Positions 1 through 10,586 of a stretch of DNA of 64,000 nt are shown here, piece by piece. Below the pieces are notes generated by a model. The model did not search any database and had not been told where the DNA came from. It saw only the letters and a program-made list of their open reading frames with translations. The position numbers and the translations under genes are program-made. The DNA comes from Lactarius indigo. Lineage: Eukaryota; Basidiomycota; Agaricomycetes; Russulales; Russulaceae. Each line of letters begins with the position of its first letter. Positions within the stretch are counted from its first letter, which is position 1. Location: the NCBI GenBank assembly GCA_025766275.1, contig JAFKAC010000061.1, positions 124,001-188,000 on the forward strand, written 5' to 3'.

Positions 1-30
1 GTAGACAAAGTATTGTACTACTCAGACTAC
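1..30 (-). repeat. Outer LTR fragment, split by copia-1
   Basis: These 30 bases, continued at 6391 beyond copia-1, match 30,873-30,902 and what follows there. They are therefore part of an older LTR-like repeat that was cut by copia-1 and continues left of the window. The last five bases (actac) are the left copy of the copia-1 target duplication. Confidence 0.75.
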
Positions 31-646
31 TGATGAACAGCACACATAGATAGCATACTCACAGAGGGACAAAGTGTTCTGTGGTGAGATAGGCTGGGTG
101 GCTGGAAGCAGCAACAGGGAAGTCTTGACAAGGTAAAGCAAGAGTATCTGGCACACAGCAGTGAGAGAACTGATAATGGTATTACAGGGAAGGAGACATA
201 CCTGGCACACAGCAGTGAGAGAACTGATGTGGACCAGGGCGTACAAGCAGTCTACTTATACTGTACAGAGCCGTGACACTAATACAAGGAAAGTAACTAC
301 AGGTCACAGAATACAAGGAGCGCATTGTTCTACAACAGGACAAAGGAGTGTGCATATGGAGAACAAGCCGTATGGAACAAGAAGAGTCCAGACCAAGATG
401 ATATCATAATGACATCACAATAAAGATATATCTAAAGAAAGAACAAGGACGTAGTACAATGACAAGTCCAGAGTAGTCTACATGATGTCATAGTACATGA
501 TGTCATAGGTGACGCAATGATAAGTAATAGATTGTACAGATCAAAAAGTATCTAATCTACAAGTTCTGTATATCTAATCTATAGCAGTCCATGCTGCAAG
601 TCCGGTCCGTGTGAGCCGCTAAGTGCGCAAGGGTCACTTATCAACA
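31..646 (-). repeat. Copia-1 3' LTR (left)
   Basis: It begins tgatgaacag and ends cttatcaaca and matches 5770-6385 over its whole 616-bp length. For the minus-strand element this is the downstream LTR. Confidence 0.95.
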
Positions 647-662
647 TCTCCCCATGATCTAC
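647..662 (-). promoter_or_regulatory. Copia-1 polypurine tract
   Basis: Read on the minus strand, a purine run (catggggaga) directly abuts the 3' LTR, the expected primer for plus-strand DNA synthesis. Copia-2 has the similar catggaggga at the same place. Confidence 0.7.
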
Positions 663-665
663 AAT

Positions 666-3600
666 CTAAGTACACACAAGTCCCATGTCATCGTTATGCT
701 TCTGTAGCAGGACACGCGGTAGTGACTTTGTGAAGCCGTCCGCAACCATATCCACAGTGGGAGTTCTAATGAGGGTGATGGTCCCCTTTTCGATGTACTC
801 CCTGATAACATGATGCCGTATGGCAATGTGCTTAGACCGTCTCCCAGTGACAGGGTTCAAGGCCAAGTCAATGGCACCTTTATTGTCACCATGCAGTGGG
901 ATGGGGTCGTCGACCTCGTACCCGAGTTCCGTGAGGAAGCTCTGATACCACGCAGCCTGGTTGGCCGCGTCGGTCATGGCCATGTATTCCGCTTCCGTTG
1001 TGTTTTGGGCAACAGTCTTTTGCTTGCGCGAAGACCAGCTTATTGCACCGTTAGCTAGTAGGAACACATAACCAGAGGTGGAGTGGCGGTCATCAGTCTG
1101 ATCAGCCAGACTGGAATCAGTGTAGCCATGGAGGCCATCGCCATTGGCGCCATCATAGACAATACGCATATCCATAGTTCCTACTAGGTAGGATAGGACA
1201 TACTGCACAAGTCGCAGATGTTGAGGTGAAGGATTCGCTGCGTACTGCGCCAAACGTGACACAGCGAAAGAGATATCTGGCCTAGTGCCAATCTGCACAT
1301 AAAGCAGACTCCCAATCAAGGACTGGTAGTGAGAGATATCTGAGGCAGTTGCCTGCGACGTATGTTTAACCAGGTGCTCGTCAGCACCAGCGGGCAAGGG
1401 TGTGTTGTGTGGTGTGGCATCAGACATGCCAAAGCGTTCAAGGACATCCTTGATGTAGCCAGACTGATCTATTTCGATGCGTCTAAGGGAGCGGTTGCGC
1501 ACAATGCGCATACCAAGATAAGACTCTATCTCCCCGAGATCTGTCATCTCATAGCGTTCAGACAAGTCCGACTTCAAACGCTTGATACCACTCAGCGAGG
1601 GACCCAGTATAGTGATGTCGTCAACGTAGACAATAACGAAGAGTGGATCATACCCCTCCCGTTGAGGCATCACATATATGCCAGCATCAGCAAACGTCCG
1701 CTTAAAGCCGAGTGCAGTGAGCACTCCATGAAATTGCAAGTTCCATGCGCGGGAGGCCTGTTTGAGACCATAGATCGCCTTAACTAGGCGACACACCTTC
1801 GTCTCAGAGCCAGTGACAGTGAAACCTTGTGGCTGCTCCATGTAAATCTCCTCGTCAAGCACGCCATTGAGAAAAGCAGACTTAACATCCATCTGATGGA
1901 TGTGCCAGTCCTCCAGCGCGGCCAACGCCAGAAGTAAACGTAGCGACTCAAATCGTGCGACGGGAGAGAAGGTTTCATCAAAATCTACGCCAGGGATCTG
2001 CGTGAATCCCTTAGCCACCAAGCGAGCTCTGTAGCGGCCATCCGCTTTGAGCTTAAAGACCCATTTGGATTTTACTGCCTTGCGATTAGGCGGGAGATCC
2101 ACTAACTCCCAAGTCCCATTTTTAGCTAGGGCGTCCATTTCATACTGACACGCCTTAGTCCACTCATCTGCAGCTGCAGACCGCATGGCCTCTGCATAAG
2201 TTGCAGGGTCTCGGCCTACAAAGGCAGCAGCCAATAACTCCGCATACCCCAGGCGCCTGCCGCGCCATGCCGCATTGTCCGCATTGAAGTAACGCGGATT
2301 AGGGACAGGGGCACGAGCACTGCGCCTTGGTGCATTGTCCATTTCGCGCAACAGCTGACTACGCTGTGCACGATCCTCAAATCCCCCAGGCATTTCTGGT
2401 GAGGGAGGAGGGACATGGCGCATAATGCGCGTTGCACTAGGACGCGGCGGGGGTGAAGTGGGAGTGGCTTGCTCACGTTTAGGTGTGGTGGGCAGAGCTG
2501 GCAGAGCAGGTGGTGGAGTGGTGGGGCGTGGTTGGACTTGTGGGGGGTCTAAGAGCTTTTCAACATCCTCCTCCTCACTACTACTGGAGTGTGCAGGGGA
2601 GGGGGCTCGCATTGGTGGTAACGCCGGCGGGTGAGGCACGGCAGTCACTGTTGTGCTAGGCACGACTGGTGGTGGAGGTGTGGGGTGTGTCTCAACACCC
2701 TGGAGGGACGGGAAGCTACTCTCGTCGAATGTCACATCCCTGGACACTCGAACAGAGCGGGTTGAGCGGTCCCAGAGCTTATAGCCCTTAGATTCGGGCT
2801 CAAACCCAATAAGCGTGACCTCAATGGCCTTCGCATCCAATTTGCGACGCTTATCAGCGGGTACATGCATGTACCCCTTGCATCCAAAGACGCGGAGATG
2901 TGAGACATCGGGCACTTTGCCAGAGTGCCAGAGCTCATAAGGAGTGCGCCACTTAAGCCCACGGACTGGAGAGCGGTTATAGATGTGCACAGCTGCGCAC
3001 ACTGCATGCTCCCAGAAGCCTTTAGACATGCCAGCTGTGTGAAGCATGGACATTGCCTTATCCATAATGGTGCGGTTAAACCGCTCGGCTTTCCCGTTGG
3101 ACTGTGGTGAACCCGGCATTGTGAGGTGATGCTCTATCCCTTTCTGCTTAAGAATGTCCTGCGTGACACTCGACATGTATTCACCACCACGGTCAGAGTG
3201 CAGAGCGCGCAGTTTATGGCCAGACTGGGTTTCACCCCAGGCCAAATACATCTGCAGCGACTTAGCAAACTGGTCCTTCGACTTAAGGAAGTGGACCACA
3301 GTGAACTTAGTGTGGTCGTCTATGAAGGTGGCAGTGTAGGTCGAGCCTTGCAGAGACTGAGTCTGCATGGGACCGGCGAGGTCACTGTGCACAATCTCAA
3401 ATTGACGAGTTGTCCTCTTGTTGGAGGACGCAGAAAAGGGTTGGCGAGTGGACTTGCCCATTTCGCACCCACGGCAGACTATATGGGCCGTGGTAGAGCT
3501 ATCTATGTCCATGCCAGTAGTGGCAGAGGGACCATGCGCCTTCAGCGCCGCAGAGGAGATGTGTCCCATGCGTTGATGCCAGATATCAAGTGTGGCAGCA

Positions 3601-4988
3601 CTTGATTTTGTGTGGGCGTTGAGGCCGACGCTTGCTGTGTCCAACCAGTAAAGGTTGTCCTCAAGGTAGCCTTTGGCCACACACTTTTGGTTGATAGATA
3701 TTTTAAATGAGCCACTATCAAAGGAAATCTCAGCACCCTTTTGTGCTAGGGCACGCGTCGACAGGAAGCGCGTCTTCACCTGTGGTAGGTGTAGCACATT
3801 GCTGAGGGTGATAGAGATACCCTGGCTCGTTGTAAAGACGACAGACCCGACACCCACTTGGTCTATTGTGGACTTATCCCCTAGGCGTACAGTGCCTTTG
3901 GTCGGGGTATAGTCCTTGAAGTCAGACCAATGTGGTGTAATGTGGTGTGTAGCACCACTGTCCATCATCCAACGCACACGCGAGGCAGCATACAAGGCAA
4001 CAGAGATTGATTCAGAGGCCCAATCTATGGCGGGCTCTACGACCTCCTTAATGGAGGCGGTGGTAGGTACTAAGACATGACTGTTTGCGGCCTTGTTGCC
4101 TGCCTTCTCCTTCTCCTTTGCGTCAGCCTCATCCTTCTTTTTCTTCCTGCAGTCAGGCTTGATGTGGCCCTTTTTGTTGCAATAGTGGCAAGTTAGACCA
4201 GAGTGGTCCTTCTTGCCCTTTTTGCCCGTCGACTTGACGGGGGCCACCTTGTTGAGGGAAGAGCCAGAGGGCCCGGCGCGGCGAGCTTCTTCCGACACTA
4301 TGCGCGCAATTATTTCAGCGTGCTTGAGTGCGGAGGGGGCCCCACTGGCAAGGATGGTTGAGGCCAACACCTCATAAGAGGGCGGCAGCGCGTGGAGGAG
4401 AATGAGGCAGTATTGGACGTCAGAGACACCCATCTGCGCGTTGGAAAGGGCAACCCTTAGCTCATTGAGCTTGGCCAGCTGAGCGGCCATGGGTGCAGAG
4501 TCGTCGAGGCGAGCTTGCGTTAATTGGATCCACAAGTTAAATATAGTGGTGCTGCCCGAAGCACCAGCATATACGTCTCTTAGTTTATCCCACTTCGCCT
4601 TGAAGGTGGCATAGACAATATTGTCCGCCACAAGGGAGTAGACATCTGGCTTTAAGTAAAGGCGGAGGTACGCCTTGGAGCGACGCTGGACTGAGTCCCA
4701 CTCATCAGTAGTGATGCCAGATGGGGGTGTGTCCAAGGTGAACACATCTTCAGCCTCATGCAGCGTGAGGATAGCCTCAATGGTCCCAGACCATTCGTTC
4801 CATCCAGTGCCGTCAAACTGAGTGAGATGGATGCCAGATGGCATGCCAAAGTTGGAACTGTGGGCCTGAGAGAGACGTGTGGAGGGTGTGGACCCAGAAG
4901 GAGGAGGGAGTGAGCCTCCTGCAGAGCCACCAGTGGGGCTGGGAGGAGCACCAGCACCAGCAGCAGGGGTAGAGGATGAACCAGACAT
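666..4988 (-). CDS. Copia-1 Gag-Pol polyprotein (1,440 aa)
   Basis: A single ORF encodes all copia functions in the order Gag, protease, integrase, reverse transcriptase, RNase H. A Gag with LTR-copia type N-terminus (LTQFDGTGWNEW) is followed by a CCHC knuckle (CHYCNKKGHIKPDC, about residue 270). The aspartic protease motif is MMDSGATHHI, and the GAG-pre-integrase motif is IWHQRMGHIS. The integrase core has its two Asp (HSDLAGP, HSDRGGEY) and the Glu in GKAERFNRTI. The reverse transcriptase motif is YVDDITIL, and RNase H has TTEAEYMAM and GDNKGAIDLA. No stop or frameshift interrupts it. The start ATG at 4988 has an A at -3. It is closely related in layout to copia-2. Confidence 0.96.
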   Translation of the reverse strand: MSGSSSTPAAGAGAPPSPTGGSAGGSLPPPSGSTPSTRLSQAHSSNFGMPSGIHLTQFDGTGWNEWSGTIEAILTLHEAEDVFTLDTPPSGITTDEWDSVQRRSKAYLRLYLKPDVYSLVADNIVYATFKAKWDKLRDVYAGASGSTTIFNLWIQLTQARLDDSAPMAAQLAKLNELRVALSNAQMGVSDVQYCLILLHALPPSYEVLASTILASGAPSALKHAEIIARIVSEEARRAGPSGSSLNKVAPVKSTGKKGKKDHSGLTCHYCNKKGHIKPDCRKKKKDEADAKEKEKAGNKAANSHVLVPTTASIKEVVEPAIDWASESISVALYAASRVRWMMDSGATHHITPHWSDFKDYTPTKGTVRLGDKSTIDQVGVGSVVFTTSQGISITLSNVLHLPQVKTRFLSTRALAQKGAEISFDSGSFKISINQKCVAKGYLEDNLYWLDTASVGLNAHTKSSAATLDIWHQRMGHISSAALKAHGPSATTGMDIDSSTTAHIVCRGCEMGKSTRQPFSASSNKRTTRQFEIVHSDLAGPMQTQSLQGSTYTATFIDDHTKFTVVHFLKSKDQFAKSLQMYLAWGETQSGHKLRALHSDRGGEYMSSVTQDILKQKGIEHHLTMPGSPQSNGKAERFNRTIMDKAMSMLHTAGMSKGFWEHAVCAAVHIYNRSPVRGLKWRTPYELWHSGKVPDVSHLRVFGCKGYMHVPADKRRKLDAKAIEVTLIGFEPESKGYKLWDRSTRSVRVSRDVTFDESSFPSLQGVETHPTPPPPVVPSTTVTAVPHPPALPPMRAPSPAHSSSSEEEDVEKLLDPPQVQPRPTTPPPALPALPTTPKREQATPTSPPPRPSATRIMRHVPPPSPEMPGGFEDRAQRSQLLREMDNAPRRSARAPVPNPRYFNADNAAWRGRRLGYAELLAAAFVGRDPATYAEAMRSAAADEWTKACQYEMDALAKNGTWELVDLPPNRKAVKSKWVFKLKADGRYRARLVAKGFTQIPGVDFDETFSPVARFESLRLLLALAALEDWHIHQMDVKSAFLNGVLDEEIYMEQPQGFTVTGSETKVCRLVKAIYGLKQASRAWNLQFHGVLTALGFKRTFADAGIYVMPQREGYDPLFVIVYVDDITILGPSLSGIKRLKSDLSERYEMTDLGEIESYLGMRIVRNRSLRRIEIDQSGYIKDVLERFGMSDATPHNTPLPAGADEHLVKHTSQATASDISHYQSLIGSLLYVQIGTRPDISFAVSRLAQYAANPSPQHLRLVQYVLSYLVGTMDMRIVYDGANGDGLHGYTDSSLADQTDDRHSTSGYVFLLANGAISWSSRKQKTVAQNTTEAEYMAMTDAANQAAWYQSFLTELGYEVDDPIPLHGDNKGAIDLALNPVTGRRSKHIAIRHHVIREYIEKGTITLIRTPTVDMVADGFTKSLPRVLLQKHNDDMGLVCT

Positions 4989-5755
4989 TGGGATGATTTA
5001 TCTATCGCCGAGGAGCAGTCAGCGATAGTGCTTCATAGTTGCAAGACATAAAGATAGAGGGGGTACCACTCCTGTCTGTGATTCTGTAAGGCCAGAATGC
5101 TAACGCATCCTGCCTCCTGATAGTATGCCAGTGATACAAGGGCTAGGCCCAGGTTGGGAGAGTCCCTTTGCCATACCATGAGCTAGCTGCCAGCCAGGAT
5201 GTGTCTAGGACACAGCTCAAATGGTTTGCGTCAGGGGGAAGGTGAAGGGTTTGCTTTCAGAGCCCAAGGCTGTCTACCTCAGCCTCCTCGGCCTATTGGT
5301 TGCCTCATCGCCACAAGTGGCTTTACTGAATCCTTTCCCATTGCCACTACAAGGCAGGTATCTGGTTGCAGAACACCATAAGGTGAACACCCCCCAGAGC
5401 CTGAACCAGGTTTTATACTCCCATGGTGAGGAGATCCTGCGCCCAGTGTGGAGCACCAGAGACAGCTGGCGCTAAGCTCCACAATACACAGCCCAGTGGG
5501 CCATGCACGCCTGGATATTTTGAAGTTAAGGGGCTACCAGACCCAGTCTCCTTGCGCATAGCGCAGGGGCTAGGAAAACAGTAGGGGTGAAAGTAGGACT
5601 ACTGGGCAGTACATACACAGGAGGTTCCTAAGCAGAGACAAGTGGCGCCCCACTGTCCTCTGCCTTGGGCAAGGCTGGTAAGGCCCCAGACAGACCTTAG
5701 CCTGGTGTGTCCTCCTAGGAAGACAGTGACCAGCCAAGTGGAGTGGCTAGGGCAC
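4989..5755 (-). other. Copia-1 5' leader, non-coding
   Basis: About 770 bp lie between the primer-binding site and the polyprotein ATG. Only short overlapping frames on both strands occur and none has recognisable content. It presumably carries packaging signals, which is inference from position. Confidence 0.6.
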
Positions 5756-5769
5756 CAGGGCCCATAACC
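5756..5769 (-). promoter_or_regulatory. Copia-1 primer-binding site, half initiator tRNA-Met
   Basis: The plus strand reads cagggcccataacc directly against the 5' LTR. This equals the anticodon stem-loop of eukaryotic initiator tRNA-Met (CAU anticodon within gggcccauaacc). The element RNA therefore carries its complement. Copia itself is known to prime from a cleaved 5' half of this tRNA, and the same site occurs in copia-2. Confidence 0.85.
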
Positions 5770-6385
5770 TGATGAACAGCACACATAGATAGCATACTCA
5801 CAGAGGGACAAAGTGTTCTGTGGTGAGATAGGCTGGGTGGCTGGAAGCAGCAACAGGGAAGTCTTGACAAGGTAAAGCAAGAGTATCTGGCACACAGCAG
5901 TGAGAGAACTGATAATGGTATTACAGGGAAGGAGACATACCTGGCACACAGCAGTGAGAGAACTGATGTGGACCAGGGCGTACAAGCAGTCTACTTATAC
6001 TGTACAGAGCCGTGACACTAATACAAGGAAAGTAACTACAGGTCACAGAATACAAGGAGCGCATTGTTCTACAACAGGACAAAGGAGTGTGCATATGGAG
6101 AACAAGCCGTATGGAACAAGAAGAGTCCAGACCAAGATGATATCATAATGACATCACAATAAAGATATATCTAAAGAAAGAACAAGGACGTAGTACAATG
6201 ACAAGTCCAGAGTAGTCTACATGATGTCATAGTACATGATGTCATAGGTGACGCAATGATAAGTAATAGATTGTACAGATCAAAAAGTATCTAATCTACA
6301 AGTTCTGTATATCTAATCTATAGCAGTCCATGCTGCAAGTCCGGTCCGTGTGAGCCGCTAAGTGCGCAAGGGTCACTTATCAACA
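5770..6385 (-). repeat. Copia-1 5' LTR (right)
   Basis: A 616-bp partner of the LTR at 31-646. It should hold the promoter for minus-strand transcription of the element. Confidence 0.95.
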
Positions 6386-6390
6386 ACTAC

Positions 6391-6573
6391 TGGTCTTTAT
6401 ACTCTTACAAACTGGTGATTTTTGGAACTCTTTTCTGTGGTTACAAAGACTTGGAAATGAGCTGGCATACAAGAGACATGGCATGGGTACTGGGCTGGCA
6501 GAAGACTCGGATGCACTGGCAGGGTGACGTGTCACATGTCGTGATGTGATCGCGATGTCACGAGATTGTGACA
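6391..6573 (-). repeat. Outer LTR fragment, remainder with U3 edge
   Basis: This continues 1-30 across copia-1. Bases 6391 to about 6522 align with 30,903-31,037 with about five differences, all transitions. Read on minus, the fragment starts tgtcacaatc right after a purine run and holds a TATA-like tataaag upstream of the copia-1 insertion point. This is what a 3' LTR of a minus-strand element would look like. The last ~50 bases have no counterpart in the right-hand copy. Confidence 0.6.
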
Positions 6574-6597
6574 TAGCCCCCTCTCTCGGTTCATTCG
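6574..6597 (-). promoter_or_regulatory. Polypurine tract of the outer element
   Basis: Read on minus, gagagagggggcta directly precedes the LTR-like start tgtcacaatc. It lies between the BTB-CCHC stop codon and the LTR. Confidence 0.55.
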
Positions 6598-6609
6598 TCC
6601 GCGAATGAT

Positions 6610-7911
6610 TTAGGAACTGCGGTCAGCAGCTTCCCAATCGACGTCATAGGGATACTCGTAGTCGTCTACAGGCTGGGCTTGAACTGAGGTACCGTGCAGA
6701 CGTTGACGTGGGCGCGTGGTGGGTTGAAGAGCCCGGTCAGGGGAAAGTGTCGAGCGCAACCACTCATGAGTGCGCATACTGGTGGTTGAAGTCGAAAGTG
6801 CAGGGCAATTGAACCCATAATAAGGGTGTTGTGGTGAGATGGGGCAATGTTGGCGCTGGGGACACATGGCATGGGGCTGGCGACAAAGTCCCTTGGTGTG
6901 CCCGGGGTTTTGGCAATAGTGACAGCGACGGGGGTTGCGTTGCCTGACCAATTCAACCACGTTGTGCTGTTGCATGGGAGGCCGAATGGAGCCTGTACGG
7001 GAGTTTGGCATGGTCTGCGGACACGGCGTTGCCTCGGCTGCACGTTCGCTGTTGGGGCTTTGGGTAGTGGTACGGTGGGTGTCCGGAATGATCGTGGCCT
7101 CTCCATTGTTGATTGTTTCGACAGTTGTATTGGTAAGACAACCATGCGACATGTTTGAAGGGTTTTGGTGGTAGTGGCGCTGTTCTCGAACTGCGTAGGG
7201 GTGACAACGATGAGCAATTTCATGGTCATGACGAGGGGATTGGTTTTGTGGAACCTGTAGTGGAGAGCGAGTGAGGGTGCTGATGTTCAGAAGCTCCCTC
7301 CAGCATAGGGCCTCGATCTCAGGGAACTGCCACTTCTGTGCCAATTGGAGAATTAGCGTCCATTCTCGGGTAGTGGCCTCGTAGACTGAATAATGCGGGT
7401 TGTAGAAGATCCACATGAGTAGTGTAAACTCCTCGGTTGTTACATCGTTGAGAATGACGTGATAGGGCCCAACGGCAACGCGGGACTCGACAGTGACTGG
7501 TCCCTCATTATCTAAGTCAATGGGTACCTCAGCTGTTGATCCCACAACCTTCCAAAGTTTTCGGAAGTATGGTGACTCACGTATGAAGAAATAGCTGTGG
7601 ACGTGGAATTCGTGGTCGCTCGTTGTGAATACCGCGTCGGCACTGGGCAGATCGTACAGGGGATGTCGACTGGCAGTTGTTGTTTTGGGCGAAGGGCTGG
7701 TTGGCGCTGGGTTACCGTCCAAGTCGGTGGTCATATTGGCTTGGGTGTAGTCCTCTGTTGTACTATCGTTGTTGGAGGTGGGGGGCAATTGCTCTGGTTC
7801 GAAGGGTGACGTGAAGTCAGGGAGCAGACCCCGGAGAGGATTGTCGAGTACGTTGGAGTGCTCCCTGAGCGTAGGGCTGAGGGTCAACTCCATGCATAGT
7901 GGAGGAGCCAT
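6610..7911 (-). CDS. BTB/POZ domain protein with CCHC zinc knuckle
   Basis: From the first ATG (7911, context gacATGG) the protein has 433 residues; the frame is open 31 codons further upstream. Residues about 91-207 form a BTB domain of the agaricomycete type. Seen directly are DAVFTTSDHEFHVHSYFF, the DVTTEEFTLLMWIFYNP segment and LILQLAQKWQFPEIEALC. After a Thr/Asn/His/Pro-rich linker comes a retroviral-type knuckle CHYCQNPGHTKGLC (C-x2-C-x4-H-x4-C, about residues 330-343). A further CPQRQHC pair follows. BTB domains mediate dimerisation or Cul3 contact; the knuckle is typical of Gag proteins and binds nucleic acid. Function of the fusion is unknown. Position beside a polypurine tract and LTR suggests cargo of a mobile element. 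Confidence 0.7.
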   Translation of the reverse strand: MAPPLCMELTLSPTLREHSNVLDNPLRGLLPDFTSPFEPEQLPPTSNNDSTTEDYTQANMTTDLDGNPAPTSPSPKTTTASRHPLYDLPSADAVFTTSDHEFHVHSYFFIRESPYFRKLWKVVGSTAEVPIDLDNEGPVTVESRVAVGPYHVILNDVTTEEFTLLMWIFYNPHYSVYEATTREWTLILQLAQKWQFPEIEALCWRELLNISTLTRSPLQVPQNQSPRHDHEIAHRCHPYAVREQRHYHQNPSNMSHGCLTNTTVETINNGEATIIPDTHRTTTQSPNSERAAEATPCPQTMPNSRTGSIRPPMQQHNVVELVRQRNPRRCHYCQNPGHTKGLCRQPHAMCPQRQHCPISPQHPYYGFNCPALSTSTTSMRTHEWLRSTLSPDRALQPTTRPRQRLHGTSVQAQPVDDYEYPYDVDWEAADRSS

Positions 7912-8007
7912 GTCTGTTCCGCCTGCATTTTCGACTTGGCTATCGTGCTGGTCTTTATACCTTTGCGCATCGTAGAGGTCCCGTGACCTTATCAGTTTGT
8001 CCAAACC

Positions 8008-10042
8008 TCAAACTCTCCCAATGAGTACACTCTGGGTTGTTCCTAGTGCTAGCAATGATGATCGATAAGGTACACTCGAGGCCTCTTGTTCGGTCGTGGA
8101 GAGGACGTGGAGCCGTGATGTTGATTCGGTGGGGATAGAGGTGTGATGAAGGTCCGTGGCTATCGCGTATCTTGATTGGTCGACCTCGTACGGTACGTGC
8201 TGAGCTAGTCTGATCTGTACATCTTGCGCCGTTTTGTGAGCGTAGGCATACATTTTGTTTGGCGTTCTGGAATACTGTGCTTCGTTCGAGGACCTTATCG
8301 TGCGTGATCGGAATTGAAGTGCCCTAAGTGATGTCCGTTCGAGCGGCAGCTTCTTCATGGTGTTGAATAGATTCCATTTACAATGGTATGGTTGATGATG
8401 TCTGCGATGGTTATTTGTTGACCCCCAGTCTGCATGCGTTTCTGATTGCTGGGGTGAGAGTGCGGGCGTTTTGAGTTGCCTCGTGTTCCGGCGGGTAGGT
8501 ACATGGTGCGGATAAGTTGGAGCGTTGATAGTGAGGGTGTTTTTCGGCATTCTTAGGTCAAACGATTGTTTGTGGTGATCTTTTGAGGTCCCAACGTTGT
8601 CGATGAGCGCGTTGCTTTGAAGGCTCAGCTCGTGAAAAGGGGTTGTATCATGACGAAAGGGTACTGCGATCGTGAAACATTGGGTCAATATGGTGGGGTT
8701 TCTGCGGTTGTTCAAGTCTTTGGTCAAGGACAGGGGGGAAAAATGTGGTGCGGTAGCAGATAGCAGAATATTCACCCCCTCCTTAGGGTGTTGTCGTCCT
8801 CGGCAACTCAGCGTAATACGGGCAGCCTGGTTGCGGTAAGGACAAACGAGCAGCAGGACAATATTTCGAGGGAGTTGGCACACAGCCGGCCCATTGAAGG
8901 AAACACGAGAGAGCGTCCAAGGGAGAGACGCGAGAGTTGGTAACAGGAGAAGTGGGCAGCGTCCCATGGTTGGTGACACCAATGTCCTGTCGGCTGATAA
9001 GATCCAACCATCAGTGGATGCCGAACGGTGGCGCAAGTGTTTGAACAGAGGGAACAAGGAACACTGAGCGTTCAGCTCGGATGGTCGCAGTTTATAGGTG
9101 CAGATACAGGGTTGGGTGACATACCCGAGTTCATCTTTAGCTGGTCTGGTGTCAATACCGGGTACGACGAACAGTAACTGTATTTGGTGAATCATTCCCC
9201 GTGGAAAATGGGAGCAGTGAACAAGGGCGGGGTTGCTACACTGCTTACGCGTTTCGGGTGGTGCCGTAGCGGAGTTCCATTTCGCCCGTCTGTTATGGTG
9301 CGACTTTGGTCGAGTGAATTGTATTCGTTTCATGTCGTTGGATTTTGTCGACTTCTCAGGTCGAACTGAGTGCCTCTTGTTTGTTGCATGGCCCGTGGTC
9401 CTCTTCGGCGACTCATGCCATGTCATGCATGTATTTGTGACCTTTTTGGTGTGTCGTCGTTTTTCATTCTTGCGGCGGTGTATGTTGGCCGTGTTTTGTC
9501 CGCCCAAGAGGTCATACTGACTCGTGCAATTCAGGTCAGAATGTCGTTGACCATGACCAAGCTGTAGTTCTTCGTGACCGTGTGCATGCAGGTCAGGGCC
9601 GGATCCTAGGTTTTTGACACGGCGCTCGGGGGCATCGATTCTGGCCCTTCTTTGTCGTCGTACAGGCTGATGGTGTCGCGTAGTGAGTTCTTGCCACTCG
9701 GTTATTCTTTTCATGTTCGGGACCCCTTTTGTCTGTTGAATCTCTCTAATCTCATGTCGTCGTATGTTGGCAACAGTTTGGTTCGTAGAGGGGTCACCCG
9801 TGCCAGTGGCAGCGTCGGGTGGGGCTTCGTTGACCCTTGCATGTGTGCCTTGCTTCGATGCGGCCTGTCTCCTCTCGCAGAATTCCGTTATCGCCCCTTT
9901 CTTCCATATTGGTTGTTTACTGACTTCATGCCCCGACAAGGTTGTCCGATGGAGGGCTCTGTTGATGACTCAAAGTGCTTTCCCATGTAACAATCCTTTC
10001 CTTCGTTGGTTGGCGTAGAGGGGTGCGTATGCTCGAGAAACT
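8008..10042 (-). other. A/C-rich uncharacterised frame upstream of the BTB ORF (near part)
   Basis: A minus-strand frame is open from 9969 to 8011. It closes with TGA at 8008-8010 and is in phase with the BTB frame after that single stop. The first ATG in it is near 9714. The predicted protein is rich in Thr, Asn, His, Arg and Pro, with a hydrophobic patch midway, and matches no family I recognise. Low T content on this strand makes long open frames likely by chance, so coding status is open. The same type of sequence continues across copia-2 at 24,705. Confidence 0.35.
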
Positions 10043-10586
10043 TGTTGAAGCGCAGAACTAACAAGCAAGGGATAAGCTTGAACAGCTAGGGAGACAAGTT
10101 AACTTCAGAGGTGAAGGGAACTCTGTTACAACTGCATACCTAGGGAGACAAGTTACTATAGAGAAGCAACGTCTATGAGTAAAAGGTACTAAGAGAAGTA
10201 AAGAGAAAGGGAACTTACACTTCAGAGGTGAAGGGAACTCTGAAGTGTAGAGGCGAAAACAGCAGTCCTTATATACAGGACGCTTAGCTAATAATGGTCT
10301 GTGCGCACTGGTGACCCAAACACAATACAGGTGGTCTGTGCGCCAGAGGGAGAAACGCCATTGGATGGCAGAGAACAATAGCTGCCTAAAGCAGACAAGT
10401 CCGGTATCTTAATAATAGAAAGAACAATAAGAGCCAAATATGGATCTAACAATAAAGATAAACAAAAGCGGTCCGTATGAGTCCGGAGTGTCCATAAGTC
10501 CATAAGGGACAGATACCGTATATAGTATGTGGGCTGACTCAATCAGATCCCACGAGACATGTGACTTTAACAGTCGCGTCTCAACA
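10043..10586 (-). repeat. Copia-2 3' LTR
   Basis: It starts tgttgaagcg and ends gtctcaaca. It is one base longer than its partner because of a tetra-A versus tri-A near 10,182. Confidence 0.95.

Larger units (their letters stand above)
31..6385 (-). mobile_element. Copia-1, full-length Ty1/copia LTR retrotransposon
   Basis: Two 616-bp direct repeats (31-646 and 5770-6385), each TG...CA, bound a minus-strand internal region with one uninterrupted polyprotein ORF, a primer-binding site and a polypurine tract. The 5-bp sequence actac occurs at 26-30 and again at 6386-6390, a perfect target-site duplication. The LTRs have equal length and I saw no difference by eye, so insertion looks recent and the copy may be competent. 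An unoccupied allele-like copy of the target lies at 30,873-31,037. Confidence 0.95.
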
